Source: Gammaproteobacteria bacterium
GTDB lineage: Bacteria; Pseudomonadota; Gammaproteobacteria; Steroidobacterales; Steroidobacteraceae
Reading direction: 5' to 3'
Assembly: GCA_029857655.1 (NCBI GenBank)
Contig: JAOUGR010000129.1
Location: 1-6,232, forward strand
DNA: 6,232 bases
In this document: positions 5,540 to 6,232 of the stretch, piece after piece
Layout: every line of letters begins with the position of its first letter
Position numbering within the stretch: position 1 is the stretch's first letter
Translations under genes and position numbers: made by a program
Notes under the pieces: model-generated
The model's database searches: none
What the model saw: the letters and a program-made list of their open reading frames with translations, nothing else
Told to the model about the DNA's origin: nothing

Positions 5540-6232
5540 AGCAGGCGCAGGAGCCGGAAACGGCCGAGATCAGTTCGCTCGACCATGAAGGGCGCGGCGT
5601 GGCTCGCATCGACGGCAAGGCTGTGTTCGTCGAGGGTGCCTTGCCCGGCGAGCGTGTGCGACTGCGACGGACCCACCGGCGCCGGCGGCATGACGAGGCT
5701 GTCATGGTCGAGTTGTTGCAGGCGTCACCGGCGCGCGTGACCCCGCGCTGCAGGCATTTCGGCACTTGCGGTGGTTGCTCGCTGCAGCACCTGTCGCACG
5801 ATGCCCAGCTGGAATCCAAGGGCCGCCAGGTTGCGGAGGAACTGGAGCGCATCGGCGGTACGCGTCCCGAATCCTGGCTGGCAGCGCTGGCAGGCCCGGT
5901 CTGGTCCTATCGACGTCGCGCGCGCCTGGGCTGCAAGTACGTCGTGGCCAAGGGCAGGGTGCTGGTCGGCTTTCGCGAACGCGGCAGTCCATATCTCGCC
6001 GATATCGATCACTGCGACGTCCTGGTCGAACCGGTCGGCAGCCTGATCGCGGATCTCGCGCGACTGGTCGGTGGGCTCAGCATTCGCGATCGCCTGCCGC
6101 AGATCGAAGTCGCAGCCGGTGACGATGCGGTCGTGCTCGTCCTGCGCGTGCTCGACGCGCCGAGCGAAGCCGATCTGGCGATGCTGCGCGAATTCCAGAC
6201 GCGGCATCCGGTGGAATTGCACCTGCAGCCCG
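5536..6232 (+). CDS. rlmD: 23S rRNA (uracil-5-)-methyltransferase RlmD, N-terminal part (3' truncated by window)
   Basis: SAM-dependent enzyme that makes 5-methyluridine in 23S rRNA (U1939 in E. coli). 232 codons are present with the frame open to the window end. A TRAM RNA-binding domain covers about 10-66 (EISSLDHEGRGVARIDGKAV at 11-30). The iron-sulfur cysteines are in RCRHFGTCGGCSLQHL (71-86): Cys72, Cys78 and Cys81, with the fourth, Cys160, in DIDHC. Their spacing resembles the E. coli [4Fe-4S] ligands. YRRRARLGCKY (125-135) and VGFRERGS (144-151) fit RlmD better than the RlmC or TrmA paralogues. The Rossmann methyltransferase domain and its catalytic cysteine lie beyond the window. It starts at TTG within TTGA, overlapping the upstream gene. 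In many Gammaproteobacteria relA follows rlmD; that is outside this window and unverified. Confidence 0.93.
   Translation, partial: MKQAQEPETAEISSLDHEGRGVARIDGKAVFVEGALPGERVRLRRTHRRRRHDEAVMVELLQASPARVTPRCRHFGTCGGCSLQHLSHDAQLESKGRQVAEELERIGGTRPESWLAALAGPVWSYRRRARLGCKYVVAKGRVLVGFRERGSPYLADIDHCDVLVEPVGSLIADLARLVGGLSIRDRLPQIEVAAGDDAVVLVLRVLDAPSEADLAMLREFQTRHPVELHLQP

Noticed and set aside
4230..5852. A 540-codon open frame on the - strand covering acpS, the exonuclease gene and the start of rlmD.
   Set aside because: It lies opposite three genes with intact catalytic motifs, and its translation is an Arg/Ser/Pro-rich low-complexity string with no recognisable domain. Long antisense frames are expected at this G+C content.
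1..6232. Search by eye for transposons, inverted-repeat ends, CRISPR repeats, tRNA genes, toxin-antitoxin pairs or phage genes.
   Set aside because: No gap exceeds 19 bases, all genes are conserved core genes in one direction, and no repeated or palindromic array was seen. There is no room for a hidden accessory system.

Overview
This window is an uninterrupted run of housekeeping genes, all on the + strand. The G+C content is high (roughly two thirds by eye). The gene order lepA-lepB-DUF4845-rnc-era-recO-pdxJ-acpS is the classic gammaproteobacterial lep/rnc cluster. A DUF4845 gene between lepB and rnc is the arrangement known from Pseudomonas-type and other non-enteric Gammaproteobacteria rather than E. 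coli. I infer a high-GC gammaproteobacterium but cannot name the genus from this sequence.

Layout: 1-126 is the 3' end of lepA (elongation factor 4). 145-927 is lepB (signal peptidase I). 939-1310 is a small single-pass membrane protein of the DUF4845 family. 1330-2013 is rnc (RNase III), 2010-2915 era (ribosome assembly GTPase), 2912-3643 recO (recombination mediator), 3640-4377 pdxJ (pyridoxine 5'-phosphate synthase) and 4374-4757 acpS (holo-ACP synthase). 4754-5539 is a predicted DEDDy 3'-5' exonuclease related to the PolB proofreading domain. 5536 to the window end is the 5' part of rlmD (23S rRNA m5U methyltransferase), which is cut off by the window.

The packing is extreme. The largest gap between genes is 19 bases (DUF4845 to rnc), and from rnc onward six consecutive junctions are 4-base overlaps of the form NTGA (GTGA, ATGA, GTGA, ATGA, GTGA, TTGA). 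I see no internal terminator and no convincing promoter, so the simplest reading is one polycistronic message with translational coupling. By function the genes fall into ribosome and RNA work (LepA, RNase III, Era, RlmD), membrane and export (LepB, DUF4845 protein), DNA repair (RecO and probably the exonuclease), and cofactor or prosthetic-group supply (PdxJ, AcpS).

I found no mobile element, CRISPR array, tRNA or rRNA gene, phage gene or sign of horizontal transfer, and no undescribed multi-gene system. The points worth a second look are modest: the run of six identical-type overlaps, a pilin-like N-terminus on the DUF4845 protein, a hairpin over the start region of rnc, and the placement of the exonuclease gene.
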